DNA of 64,000 nt from Phytopseudomonas dryadis (GCF_004327355.1 NZ_QJUM01000027.1:27473-91472), one strand, 5' to 3'; numbered from the stretch's first letter, positions 41,683-49,598 are shown. Notes: generated by a model from the letters alone, not told the origin. A program made the numbers and translations.

Positions 41683-41755
41683 CTTCAGGAAAGTTCCATT
41701 GACTTTTCAAATAGAGAACCAGCAACCTTATAGAGCCGATCTCTTGGGTGGCAGA

Positions 41756-41784
41756 ATGCTATCGACTGTGTGTAATTATTTCAA
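41756..41784 (-). promoter_or_regulatory. Candidate sigma-70 promoter of the giant gene
   Basis: On the minus strand, TTGAAA (41779-41784) and TAGCAT (41756-41761) are separated by exactly 17 nt. The -35 box matches the consensus at five of six positions and the -10 at four of six. The element lies in an AT-rich intergenic stretch about 75 nt upstream of the ATG. No equally good promoter was found for the divergent gspC-like gene. Confidence 0.4.
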
Positions 41785-41835
41785 GCTCGCTTTTTGTGCT
41801 GTTTTGAAATTTACATGGCAGTTGTGACGAGCATC

Positions 41836-41857
41836 ATAAAAAGGGCTGGGCCCTTCA
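41836..41857 (-). terminator. Hairpin followed by T-run between the divergent genes
   Basis: A perfect inverted repeat AAGGGC-tgg-GCCCTT (41841-41855) is followed on the minus strand by TTTTTAT, as in an intrinsic terminator. It lies upstream of the candidate promoter of the giant gene. It may insulate that gene from minus-strand transcripts arising within gspC, or may be an operator for the divergent pair. Confidence 0.4.
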
Positions 41858-41921
41858 AGACGCCCGTATTCAGCGGAGATCGTAACGGATAGTATTGTCG
41901 TGCCATCACAAGGAAGCGCTC

Positions 41922-42566
41922 ATGGCCTCGCTACTCATCAAACTGAACAGGCTGATGGAATCAAGCCTTTTTAGGTGGACGTCCATGCCCCTCGTGATGG
42001 GTTGCCTGGCCGCCCTGCTTGCTTTCAAAAGCATTGCCTTGAGGCAAACGCTGCAACTGCCTGCCGACGCGAATATCCCCCTGGATCAACCGCAGGCTGC
42101 CTCCCCAAAGCCCCTCTCAGCAGAGCTGCTCACACTGTTCGGCACCTCCCGTGATAAAGAGGCAGCCCAGCCTGAACTCGCCGTACTGCCGGAAAGCAAT
42201 CTAAACCTGCAGGTCTCGGCGATATTCTTCAATTCCAGCGCCGCCCAGAGCCACGTCATCCTGGAAGACGGAGACAAAACGCTCAGCCTGAAGCCAGGTG
42301 AGGAAGTCCGCCCCGGGATCACCCTGCAAAAGGTGGAAAGCCACCGGATTACCCTCAAGCGCAATGGACAACTCGAACAGGTCAGCTTCCGCGGCTACGG
42401 TGACTCGCCCGCTGACGTCAACCTGGAAAGCCTGCCGCCGATTGCGCAAAGCATGGCCCCCCCCACACCGACCATGCCCAATGCCGAACAGCCGGCAATG
42501 GAGCCAAACAACGTACCAACCCCGTATCAGCAATACATCCAGCGCAAGATCGCGCAGAACAAGTAG
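41922..42566 (+). CDS. GspC-like type II secretion inner-membrane connector (orphan)
   Basis: The product is 214 residues. GspC proteins sit in the inner membrane and contact the GspD secretin in the periplasm, helping to select substrates. One membrane segment lies at about residues 24-42 (MPLVMGCLAALLAFKSIAL). A homology-region domain follows at about 90-165, with SAIFFNSSAAQSHVILEDG and the strand KPGEEVRPGITLQKVES. The C-terminus is a proline-rich tail without a PDZ or coiled-coil domain, unlike most GspC proteins. The start was set at the ATG with AAGGAAG six nt upstream rather than an upstream TTG. It is divergent from the giant gene and 13 nt ahead of gspD. The arrangement recalls the orphan XphA-XqhA (PaQa) pair of P. 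aeruginosa. Confidence 0.85.
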   Translation: MASLLIKLNRLMESSLFRWTSMPLVMGCLAALLAFKSIALRQTLQLPADANIPLDQPQAASPKPLSAELLTLFGTSRDKEAAQPELAVLPESNLNLQVSAIFFNSSAAQSHVILEDGDKTLSLKPGEEVRPGITLQKVESHRITLKRNGQLEQVSFRGYGDSPADVNLESLPPIAQSMAPPTPTMPNAEQPAMEPNNVPTPYQQYIQRKIAQNK

Positions 42567-42579
42567 TCGAGTATTCGTA

Positions 42580-44511
42580 GTGTCCGGCCAACGTTTCGTA
42601 CCCTTACTGCTTTGCCTCCTCGCAATGCTCCCCCTTCCCGCCGCAGCTGAAGATCCGGCGAAGCAGCCGAGCAGCGAAGTGCAGATCAACATGCAGGACA
42701 CCAATATCCGCTCATTTATTGAATGGATTGCCAAGGCTACCGGGAAGAATTTCATCATCGACCCGCGGGTTACAGGCAAGGTCACGGTTATTTCCAACGA
42801 AGCGATGAAACCCGAGGAGGCATATCGCGTATTCCTCTCCGTGCTGCAAGTGCACGGTTTCTCCGCGATCGAATCGGACAGTGCGATCAAGGTGATCCCT
42901 GACGCAAATGCGAAACAGACGGGCGTGCCGCTAGTGAATGATGACCAACTCAACGACGACCAGCAGGTGGTCAGGGTCATCCGCACTCAGCATGTGCCAG
43001 CAACCCAACTCGTCAACATTCTACGGCCCATGGTTCCACAGGTCGGCCACCTGGCCGCCTATCCAGACAGCAACGCCATGGTCATCTCCGACCGCGCCTC
43101 CAACATCAACCAACTGATGAAGCTGATTTCGGAAATTGATCGCGCCGGGCAGTTCGAGATCGACGTCATCCCTCTGAAATTTGCCAGCGCCAAGGAGTTG
43201 TCCGCCATCATCGGCAATCTGGTACCCCAGGCTGGCGGAGAAGGTAGCAGCAAGATGAATGTCTCGGTGGACGAACGCACCAACAGCGTGCTGATCTCCG
43301 GCGACCCAAGCAAACGTCAGCAGCTGCGAGACGTGCTCAGTAACCTGGATAAGCCAGGCAACATCGTCAGAGACACCCAGGTTCTTTACCTGCATTACCT
43401 CAAGGCCTCGGACGTAGCACAGATTCTTCAGAACGTTGCCTCCAGCCTGCAAAAGCAGGACAAAGACGTCGGCATTTCAGGAGCCGAAATCTCGATCCAG
43501 GCGAACGACACGACTAACGCCCTGGTGATCAGTGCACCACCAGCGATCATGAAGACAGTCGAAGACGTTGTCGCACGCCTGGATATACGTCGCGCTCAGG
43601 TTCTGGTCGAAGCGGTGATCGTCGAAGTGTCGGACAACAAGGTCAACGACATCGGTGTGCAATGGAGAACGTCCGACGGCTCCATCGGCGGCGACGGGTT
43701 CTACGGTGGCTTCACCTCATCAGCAAGAGGCAATAGCATCGACACCTTTCCCGGCAGCCCCACAGTCAACCTGGATGCTGGCTTCAGCATGGGCTTCTAT
43801 CGCAATAACTCGCTACGTGCGCTGATCAAGGCACTGTCCACCGATGACTCGATGAACATCCTTTCCACTCCCAACCTGGTCACCCTCGACAACGAGGAAG
43901 GCAAAATAGTGGTCGGCCAGAACGTGCCCTTTGTCACCGGCAGTTCAACCAGCGCGTCCAACCCCTCGACCAACCCATTCCAGACCATCGAGCGTCAGGA
44001 CGTGGGTATCACGCTGAAGATCAAACCGCAGATCAACGAAGGCGATTCGGTGACCCTGAACATCTATCAGGAAATCTCCAGTGTCACAAACGATACCAGC
44101 GCGGCCGACATCGTCACCAACAAGCGGTCCATCGAGACCCGCGTGCTGGTACAGGACAACATGACCCTGGTGCTCGGCGGGCTGATCTCGGACGAAATGC
44201 GTGACTCGGGAGACAAGGTTCCCTTTCTTGGCAAAGTACCCGTCATAGGTCGTTTGTTCCGAAGTGAGCGCAAGGAGGTCAACAAGAAGAACCTCATGGT
44301 GTTCATCAAGCCCACCATCATCAATGACTTCCACCTGGCTGACCAGTTGACGGAAGGCAAATACAACTTCATCCGTGATCGTCAACTGCGCTATGCGAAC
44401 GGTGAAATATCGCAAGGGGTTCCTGCTCTGCCCGAGAAGATAAGCGCACAGCGCAAAGAGCTACAGACGATTCCGCTCGAGACGACCAGCCCACCGCTTC
44501 CTCAACAATGA
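42580..44511 (+). CDS. GspD-family type II secretion secretin (orphan)
   Basis: The product is 643 residues, the usual size for a GspD/XcpQ secretin, which forms the outer-membrane gate. A GTG start 13 nt after gspC gives a signal peptide (to about residue 23, ending LPLPAAA). The N0 domain (MQDTNIRSFIEWIAKATGKN) and N1-N3 domains with repeated 'TNxLVIS' type strands follow. The secretin core has VEAVIVEVSDNKVNDIGVQW, the VPFVTGSS segment before 'QDVGITLKIKPQI', and the closing NMTLVLGGLISDE with VPFLGKVPVIGRLFRS. The C-terminal tail is polar and proline-containing and may recruit a pilotin. No other gsp/xcp gene is in the window, so the rest of the machine must be encoded elsewhere. Translation is probably coupled to the upstream gspC-like gene. 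Confidence 0.92.
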   Translation: MSGQRFVPLLLCLLAMLPLPAAAEDPAKQPSSEVQINMQDTNIRSFIEWIAKATGKNFIIDPRVTGKVTVISNEAMKPEEAYRVFLSVLQVHGFSAIESDSAIKVIPDANAKQTGVPLVNDDQLNDDQQVVRVIRTQHVPATQLVNILRPMVPQVGHLAAYPDSNAMVISDRASNINQLMKLISEIDRAGQFEIDVIPLKFASAKELSAIIGNLVPQAGGEGSSKMNVSVDERTNSVLISGDPSKRQQLRDVLSNLDKPGNIVRDTQVLYLHYLKASDVAQILQNVASSLQKQDKDVGISGAEISIQANDTTNALVISAPPAIMKTVEDVVARLDIRRAQVLVEAVIVEVSDNKVNDIGVQWRTSDGSIGGDGFYGGFTSSARGNSIDTFPGSPTVNLDAGFSMGFYRNNSLRALIKALSTDDSMNILSTPNLVTLDNEEGKIVVGQNVPFVTGSSTSASNPSTNPFQTIERQDVGITLKIKPQINEGDSVTLNIYQEISSVTNDTSAADIVTNKRSIETRVLVQDNMTLVLGGLISDEMRDSGDKVPFLGKVPVIGRLFRSERKEVNKKNLMVFIKPTIINDFHLADQLTEGKYNFIRDRQLRYANGEISQGVPALPEKISAQRKELQTIPLETTSPPLPQQ

Positions 44512-44589
44512 TGACGCAGTCCCTACAGTGCCTAAAGAACACGCCTAGACACAAATCACGAGTAAAGGCCGTATCGCTCTGGTCACCCA

Positions 44590-44714
44590 AATTAGATGGG
44601 CAAGTACAATTCCACGGCGACGGCCAGCGCCTGCTGGGCCGCCATCCGGGCGACGAGAGCGAACTGCGGATCGCCGGCCGGGTGCAGCATCACGCGATCA
44701 TCGCAGCGTACTGA
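44590..44714 (+). pseudogene. C-terminal remnant of an unidentified gene
   Basis: Between gspD and the metallopeptidase gene lies about 120 nt with strongly GC-rich codon choice in one frame, ending in TGA. It reads GDGQRLLGRHPGDESELRIA and then GRVQHHAIIAAY. It has no start codon with a ribosome site. The 80 nt before it are noncoding-like and AT-richer. It could be the tail of a gene truncated by insertion of the giant gene and gspCD. The ending vaguely resembles an S24/LexA-type peptidase tail, which I cannot confirm. Confidence 0.4.
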
Positions 44715-44717
44715 ATA

Positions 44718-45224
44718 TTAGGCTCCCTTGCCCGATTGCAGATCGCGCCAGGTCAGGTACAGGCGCAGATCGAACTCCAGTTGCTGGTAGTCCGGCAGCA
44801 TGTATTCGCAAAGTTTGTAGAACGCCTTGTTGTGGTCGCTTTCCTTGAGATGGGCCAGCTCGTGCACCACGATCATCTGCAGGAACTGCGGCGCGGCGTC
44901 CTTGAACAGGGCGGCGACGCGGATTTCCTTCTTGGCCTTGAGCCTGCCGCCCTGAACCCGTGAAATCGCGGTGTGCAGGCCCAGCGCCCGGTGGGTCAGG
45001 TCGAGGCGGTTGTCGAACAGCACCTTGTCGATGCCCGGCGCGTTCTTCAGGTGCTCCTGCTTGAGCGCCATGACGTAGGCGTACAGGGCCTTGTCGCTCT
45101 GCACGCCGTGCCGCTCGGTGTAGCGCTGAGCCAGGTAATCGCCCAGGCGCTCGCCGGCGATCAGCTGGCGCACCTGCTCCTGCAACGCGGCGGGATAACC
45201 CTGGAGGTATTTCAGTGGCGTCAT
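44718..45224 (-). CDS. YgjP/DUF45-family (M48-like) zinc metallopeptidase
   Basis: The product is 168 residues. The zinc-binding signature HELAH (residues 121-125) is followed six residues later by H131 in the stretch KESDHNKAFYKLCEY, the pattern of the YgjP/DUF45 (SprT-like, WLM-related) family. There is no signal peptide, so it is cytoplasmic. A clear substrate is not known for most members. It is the last gene of a minus-strand run after the sugar dehydrogenase, 36 nt downstream of that gene's stop. The start has only a weak Shine-Dalgarno; another start nearby cannot be excluded. Confidence 0.85.
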   Translation of the reverse strand: MTPLKYLQGYPAALQEQVRQLIAGERLGDYLAQRYTERHGVQSDKALYAYVMALKQEHLKNAPGIDKVLFDNRLDLTHRALGLHTAISRVQGGRLKAKKEIRVAALFKDAAPQFLQMIVVHELAHLKESDHNKAFYKLCEYMLPDYQQLEFDLRLYLTWRDLQSGKGA

Positions 45225-45260
45225 GACGAGTCGCGGCGATGGGCGGGCCGGCCATTATGC

Positions 45261-46346
45261 CTACAGCGGCACCACCCGCAAGAGGCGTCCCTCGGCACTG
45301 TCGGTGAGCAGGTAGAGGGCGCCATCCGGGCCATCGAAGACGCCGCGGATACGCTCGCCAAGCTCCTCGAACAACACATCCTCGCCGGCCAGCTTGCCCT
45401 TGAGCAGGCGGATGCGGCGCACGCTCTGCTCGGCCAGGGTGGAGACGAACAGGTCGCCATGCCAGGACGGGAAACCCGTGCCGGTATAGAGCGTCAGGCC
45501 GGATGGCGCGACCGATGGCGTCCAGTGCAGCTGCGGCGACAGATAGCCCGGCAGCTCCGTGTACGGGGTGATCATCGCGCCGGTGTAGTCGACGCCATGG
45601 GATGCCAGCGGCCAGCCGTAGTTGCCGCCCGCCTCGATCAGGTTCAGTTCGTCGCCGCCGCGGGGGCCGTGCTCGTGGCTGTACAACCGCTGACGCTGCC
45701 GGTCGTAGACGATGCCCTGGACGTTGCGGTGGCCCATGCTGTAGATCTCCGGCGCCGCACCGGCCTGGTCGCGCAGGGGATTGTCGTGCGGCACGCTGCC
45801 GTCGCGGTTCAGGCGCACGATCTTGCCGATGTGATTGGCCGGGTTCTGGGCCTGCTCGCGCAGGTCGAAACCATCGCCCAGCGTCAGCACCAGGGTGTCG
45901 TCCGGCAGAAAGGCGATCCGTCCACCGTAGTGCGAAGCGCCGGCCTTGGCCGGCTGGGCGGTGAACAGCACCTGCAGATCGCGCAACTGGCCATCGACCA
46001 GCCTGGCGCGGGCCAGGCGCGTGTTGTTGGCCTGCTCGCTGCCGTGGGCATAACTCAGGTAGATCCACGGATCACTGGCGAACCCGGGGTCCAGAGCCAC
46101 CTCCATCAGCCCCGCCTGGGTGGCGACGAAGGGCGTTGGCAGGCCGCCGACCGGCTCGGGCTGAAGCGTACCCTGGGCGTCGATCAGGCGCAGACGGCCG
46201 ACCCGCTCGGTGACCAGCATGCGTCCATCCGGCAGGAACGCCAGCGACCAGGGGTACTCCAGACCGTCGGTAACGGTCTCGATACGGTAATCGGCATGGG
46301 CCAGGGCGCTCAGGCAAAAACCGATGACCAGCCAGACAGATTTCAA
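45261..46346 (-). CDS. Periplasmic PQQ-dependent sugar (aldose) dehydrogenase, YliI type
   Basis: The product is 361 residues, matching soluble PQQ-dependent aldose sugar dehydrogenases that oxidise sugars in the periplasm on a six-bladed propeller. Diagnostic stretches are GLEYPWSLAFLPDGRMLVTE near residue 27, SHYGGRIAFLPDDTLVLTLG, SMGHRNVQG, and HEHGPRGGDELNLIEAGGNY with PQQ-binding histidines and arginines. A signal peptide (VIGFCLSALAHA) precedes. I chose the TTG at 46346 because AAGGA lies seven nt upstream. A GTG one codon earlier would also serve. The start of a longer frame reaching 46430 would overlap the upstream gene and lacks support. The upstream small membrane-protein gene is 28 nt away, so they are likely cotranscribed. 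Confidence 0.88.
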   Translation of the reverse strand: MKSVWLVIGFCLSALAHADYRIETVTDGLEYPWSLAFLPDGRMLVTERVGRLRLIDAQGTLQPEPVGGLPTPFVATQAGLMEVALDPGFASDPWIYLSYAHGSEQANNTRLARARLVDGQLRDLQVLFTAQPAKAGASHYGGRIAFLPDDTLVLTLGDGFDLREQAQNPANHIGKIVRLNRDGSVPHDNPLRDQAGAAPEIYSMGHRNVQGIVYDRQRQRLYSHEHGPRGGDELNLIEAGGNYGWPLASHGVDYTGAMITPYTELPGYLSPQLHWTPSVAPSGLTLYTGTGFPSWHGDLFVSTLAEQSVRRIRLLKGKLAGEDVLFEELGERIRGVFDGPDGALYLLTDSAEGRLLRVVPL

Positions 46347-46374
46347 CACGACATCCTTAACGACAGGGGAAACA

Positions 46375-46821
46375 TCATGACCTGGCAGGCGCGCTGAGCC
46401 GGGCGAACAGCAGGGCTCCGGCACTGCCACTGGCCATCAGCGCCAGGGTACCGGCCAGGCTGCGATTGGCGCCGATCAGCGTGGGCATGGGCGCCACGGC
46501 ATTGGCCACGCTCAGCGCGGCCCAGATGGCCAGGCCGCCCGCCACGGCGAACAGCAACCAGCGCGCCGCGCCCCACAGCCGATCGAGCCAGGCCGCCAGG
46601 GGCAAGGCGACGATGAAGGCGGCGATGACCAGCGCGGCGAGCGTCGGCGTGAAACCGAACAGGTCCTGCAGCGTGGTATGCAGACGCACATCCAGCGGAA
46701 TCGGCGCGCCGATCTGCTGGATAGCGGCGAGGTTGAACTGGGTCTGGACGATGCTACCGAGCAGGGTCGCCACGAGCACTGCCGTACAGAACGGCCGCCA
46801 GGGAAGAGCGTTGTGGGACAT
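46375..46821 (-). CDS. Small membrane protein with about four transmembrane segments, function unknown
   Basis: The product is 148 residues from the ATG at 46821 (an ATG at 46833 is also possible). Hydrophobic segments occur at about residues 13-29, 60-82, 88-108 and 122-142, with a charged C-terminal end. I do not recognise a named family. The gene is the first of the run that continues into the sugar dehydrogenase and the metallopeptidase, so a link with periplasmic sugar oxidation is possible but unproven. Confidence 0.65.
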   Translation of the reverse strand: MSHNALPWRPFCTAVLVATLLGSIVQTQFNLAAIQQIGAPIPLDVRLHTTLQDLFGFTPTLAALVIAAFIVALPLAAWLDRLWGAARWLLFAVAGGLAIWAALSVANAVAPMPTLIGANRSLAGTLALMASGSAGALLFARLSAPARS

Positions 46822-46984
46822 GAGCACCGCCATCCTGAAACACGTGGCGGCAGTATGGCCCAGACCGTGAGCCGGATTGGCGCAGGTGTTTTACATGGTT
46901 TTACGCCGCGCCACGGCTCCATGGAAAATAGCGGTCAACGAGGGACGGAGGCCGCTCTTAAAGAGGCGGCCATCCTACGCCCCA

Positions 46985-47014
46985 CAATCGCCGCGGGGGC
47001 GCGGCTCCTACGCA
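46985..47014. repeat. Pseudomonas REP-like element
   Basis: The stretch AATCGCCGCGGGGGCGCGGC followed by TCCTACG matches, in reverse, the Pseudomonas REP pattern GTAGGAGC-GC..GC-GGCGAT. A second inverted repeat (GGCCGCTCTT / AGAGGCGGCC, about 46,950-46,972) lies next to it. The remaining intergenic sequence between 46,822 and 47,090 holds nothing else I can support. Confidence 0.6.
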
Positions 47015-47090
47015 AGCAAGGCCACCCTGCCCACCCTGAATGAACGCTTCCGCCGCCCTCGTACACCGGGAGGGATGCCGGCACATCGGA

Positions 47091-48260
47091 CTATCGAAGC
47101 GAGGTGAGGATCGCCCAGGCGGCCTTGATGCGTTCCGCATTCGGGTAGTTCCGGTTGGCGAGCAGCACGATGCCGATCCGCTGTTCGGGCAGAAAGGCGG
47201 CATAGGCGCCGAATCCCCTGGTCGAGCCCGTCTTGTTGACGAACCGATCCGGCCGTGGCCGCTGTGGCGGATCGATCCTGGTAACCGGTTGCGGCTCGAG
47301 CGCCAGCGCGGGCGCGTTGCCGGCAAGCAGCACATCGAGCGACGCCGGCTGATCGTAGATTTCCCAGCCGAGGCCCTGCATCGCTGGCCCGAAGCGGTAG
47401 TAGCCGGTCTGCGTCGCAGCGAAGGCCTCGCTCAGCGGGCCATCCAGTGGCGACGGGTCCATGGCGAGCTGGACGAAGCGGATCAGGTCGGCGGCCGTGG
47501 TCTTGAGGCCGTAGCCTTGCGCATCCAGCGCGCCGGGCGAGACGCGGATGCGGCGCTCGCCCTCGGAGGTGCCGTAGGCGTAGCGCTGCGCCTCATGCTC
47601 CGGCACGTGCAGGAAGGTGTTCGAAAGGCCGAGCTTGGGCAGCAACGCCGTTGTCATCAGCGCCTCGAAGTCGGCCCCCGCGCCGCGCGCCGCGAGATAG
47701 CCGAACAAGCCGATGCTCGGGTTCGAGTAGAGGCGCCGGCTGCCCGGCGGATAGCTCGGGTGCCAATCCCGGAAGAACGCCAGCATCGCCTCCTCACCGC
47801 GCACCGCGTCCGGGAACTGCAGCGGCAGGCCGCCGGCGGTGTAGGTCGCGAGGTCGAGCAGGCTGATCCGCCCGAGCGGCGTACCGGAAAGCGCCGGAAG
47901 GTGCCGCTCCGCCGGATCGGCAAGCGAAAGCTCGCCCCTTGCCGCGATCCAGGCGCCGAGCGTTCCGGTGAAGACCTTGCTGACCGAGCCGATCTCGAAC
48001 AGCGTCCGCTCGTCCACGGGCCAGCCGTCTTCCTGCGAGGCGACGCCGTAGTTGAAGACATGGGTCTCGCCGTCGACGCTGACCGCCACCGCCATTCCGG
48101 GGATGGCGTTCGCCGCCATGAGCGGCTGTACCACCCCATCCACCACGGCGCGCAAAGCGACGGGAGCAGCCGCTTCGCTGGCCAAGGCAGCGGTGCTCGA
48201 ACAGAGCATGGCCACAGCCAGGCCCAGTGATCGCAGGGTAGTCGTCTTCAGGCTCGTCAT
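47091..48260 (-). CDS. ampC: Class C (AmpC-type) beta-lactamase
   Basis: The product is 389 residues, close to the usual AmpC length, and hydrolyses beta-lactams in the periplasm by an acyl-enzyme route. The active-site triad of motifs is complete: SVSK (S92, K95), YSN (Y178-N180) and KTG (343-345). A signal peptide precedes (LGLAVAMLCSSTAALA). The start at 48260 places this signal correctly; an upstream extension of 19 codons is not needed. The regulator gene ampR, usually divergent and adjacent, is absent here: the upstream neighbour is fba. REP-like sequences flank the gene on both sides. Expression may be constitutive or low, or controlled by a remote regulator. Gene location differs from the P. 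aeruginosa ampC site. Confidence 0.9.
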   Translation of the reverse strand: MTSLKTTTLRSLGLAVAMLCSSTAALASEAAAPVALRAVVDGVVQPLMAANAIPGMAVAVSVDGETHVFNYGVASQEDGWPVDERTLFEIGSVSKVFTGTLGAWIAARGELSLADPAERHLPALSGTPLGRISLLDLATYTAGGLPLQFPDAVRGEEAMLAFFRDWHPSYPPGSRRLYSNPSIGLFGYLAARGAGADFEALMTTALLPKLGLSNTFLHVPEHEAQRYAYGTSEGERRIRVSPGALDAQGYGLKTTAADLIRFVQLAMDPSPLDGPLSEAFAATQTGYYRFGPAMQGLGWEIYDQPASLDVLLAGNAPALALEPQPVTRIDPPQRPRPDRFVNKTGSTRGFGAYAAFLPEQRIGIVLLANRNYPNAERIKAAWAILTSLR

Positions 48261-48356
48261 CGAACAGCTCGCTCGTGTCGTGGATGGAATACGCCTTGTT
48301 GCTCCTGGGTTCGGCAATAGCAGACCACAAAGAATGGCCGGGAGCCATTTTTGACG

Positions 48357-48389
48357 TCGCCTGTGGGCCAGCGGAGTGGCCGCCTACAA
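48357..48389. repeat. REP-like sequence upstream of ampC
   Basis: GTCGCCTGTGGGCCAGCGGA continuing to GGCCGCCTACA has the inverted CG-rich arms and terminal CCTAC of Pseudomonas REP elements. It adjoins the fba terminator. Confidence 0.45.
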
Positions 48390-48426
48390 AAAAGCCGCTC
48401 GCCCGTTACCGGACAAGCGGCTTTTC
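48387..48426 (-). terminator. Intrinsic terminator of fba
   Basis: On the minus strand AAAAGCCGCTTGTCC pairs with the later GGGCGAGCGGCTT, followed by TTTTTT. It lies 27 nt after the fba stop codon. Confidence 0.85.
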
Positions 48427-48452
48427 GCTACCCGCGAAGCCGCGAGGGGCGA

Positions 48453-49517
48453 TCAGTTGACCTTGGCGGCCAGCTCACCCTTGGCGTAACGCTGGAACAT
48501 GCCTTCCAGGGAGATCGGCTTGATCTTCGAGGCGTTGCCGGCGGTGCCGAAAGCTTCGTAGCGGGCGATACAGATATCGCGCATGGCGGTGATGGTATGG
48601 GCGAAGTACTTGCGCGGGTCGAACTCGCTCGGGTGCTCGGCCAGGAAGCGGCGGATGGCACCGGTGGAGGCCAGACGCAGGTCGGTGTCGATATTGACCT
48701 TGCGCACGCCGTGCTTGATGCCTTCGACGATTTCCTCGACCGGCACGCCGTAGGTTTCCTTGATGTCGCCACCGTACTCGTTGATGATCGCCAGCCAGTC
48801 CTGGGGCACCGAGCTGGAACCGTGCATCACCAGGTGGGTATTAGGGATGCGCTTGTGAATCGCCTTGATGCGCTCGATCGACAGCACGTCACCGGTTGGC
48901 GGCTTGGTGAACTTGTAGGCGCCGTGGCTGGTGCCGATGGCGATGGCCAGGGCATCGACCTGGGTCTTCTTGACGAAGTCGGCGGCTTCCTCCGGGTCGG
49001 TCAGCAACTGGCTGTGATCCAGGGTGCCTTCGGCGCCGACACCGTCTTCCTCACCGGCCTGGCCGGTTTCCAGGCTGCCCAGGCAACCCAGCTCGCCTTC
49101 CACGGACACGCCGCAGGCATGGGCGAACGAGACGGTCTGCTGGGTCACGCGGACGTTGTAGTCGTAGTCGGACGGGGTCTTGCCGTCTTCCTTCAGCGAG
49201 CCGTCCATCATCACCGAGCTGAAACCCAGCTGGATCGAGCGCTGGCAGATATCCGGGCTGGTACCGTGATCCTGGTGCATGCACACCGGGATATGCGGGA
49301 ACTCCTCGATGGCGGCGAGGATCAGGTGGCGCAGGAACGGCGCACCGGCGTACTTGCGAGCACCAGCGGAGGCCTGGACGATGACCGGGGAATCGGTCTT
49401 GTCGGCCGCTTCCATGATGGCGCGCATCTGCTCCAAGTTGTTGACGTTGAAGGCCGGCACGCCGTAGCCGAATTCGGCGGCGTGGTCGAGCATCTGGCGC
49501 ATGCTGATAAGTGCCAT
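48453..49517 (-). CDS. fba: Class II fructose-1,6-bisphosphate aldolase
   Basis: The product is 354 residues, the same length as the P. aeruginosa enzyme (Fda). It cleaves fructose-1,6-bisphosphate to dihydroxyacetone phosphate and glyceraldehyde-3-phosphate, serving mainly gluconeogenesis in Pseudomonas. The zinc and catalytic site shows as MHQDHG (D83, H84), the phosphate-binding stretches as VEGELGCLGSLETGQ and MHGSSSVP, and KVNIDTDLRLA closes the barrel. The ribosome site is AGGA just upstream of the ATG. A perfect hairpin (GCCTGCCGC-a-GCGGCAGGC, 49555-49573) lies in its 5' leader. It is the last gene of the pgk-epd-tktA direction and has its own terminator. Confidence 0.97.
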   Translation of the reverse strand: MALISMRQMLDHAAEFGYGVPAFNVNNLEQMRAIMEAADKTDSPVIVQASAGARKYAGAPFLRHLILAAIEEFPHIPVCMHQDHGTSPDICQRSIQLGFSSVMMDGSLKEDGKTPSDYDYNVRVTQQTVSFAHACGVSVEGELGCLGSLETGQAGEEDGVGAEGTLDHSQLLTDPEEAADFVKKTQVDALAIAIGTSHGAYKFTKPPTGDVLSIERIKAIHKRIPNTHLVMHGSSSVPQDWLAIINEYGGDIKETYGVPVEEIVEGIKHGVRKVNIDTDLRLASTGAIRRFLAEHPSEFDPRKYFAHTITAMRDICIARYEAFGTAGNASKIKPISLEGMFQRYAKGELAAKVN

Positions 49518-49598
49518 GGTTTCCTGTCTCCCGGTAGAGCTCGTTAATCGTGCAGCCTGCCGCAGCGGCAGGCGCTATTCAAGTATTGCTACAGCGCT

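Noticed and set aside
1..41682. Type I (RTX/LapA-type) adhesin as explanation of the giant gene
   Set aside because: It has an N-terminal signal peptide and no RTX nonapeptides in the visible part, and no ABC/HlyD/TolC genes lie nearby. The unseen C-terminus leaves some doubt.
41740..41770. Possible sigma-54 site (TGGCAG near 41,748)
   Set aside because: The spacing and second half (GC at -12) do not match the sigma-54 pattern.
42298..42579. N-terminal extension of the gspD frame into gspC
   Set aside because: The extension is out of frame with gspC, has unusual composition, and the signal peptide begins at the GTG at 42580.
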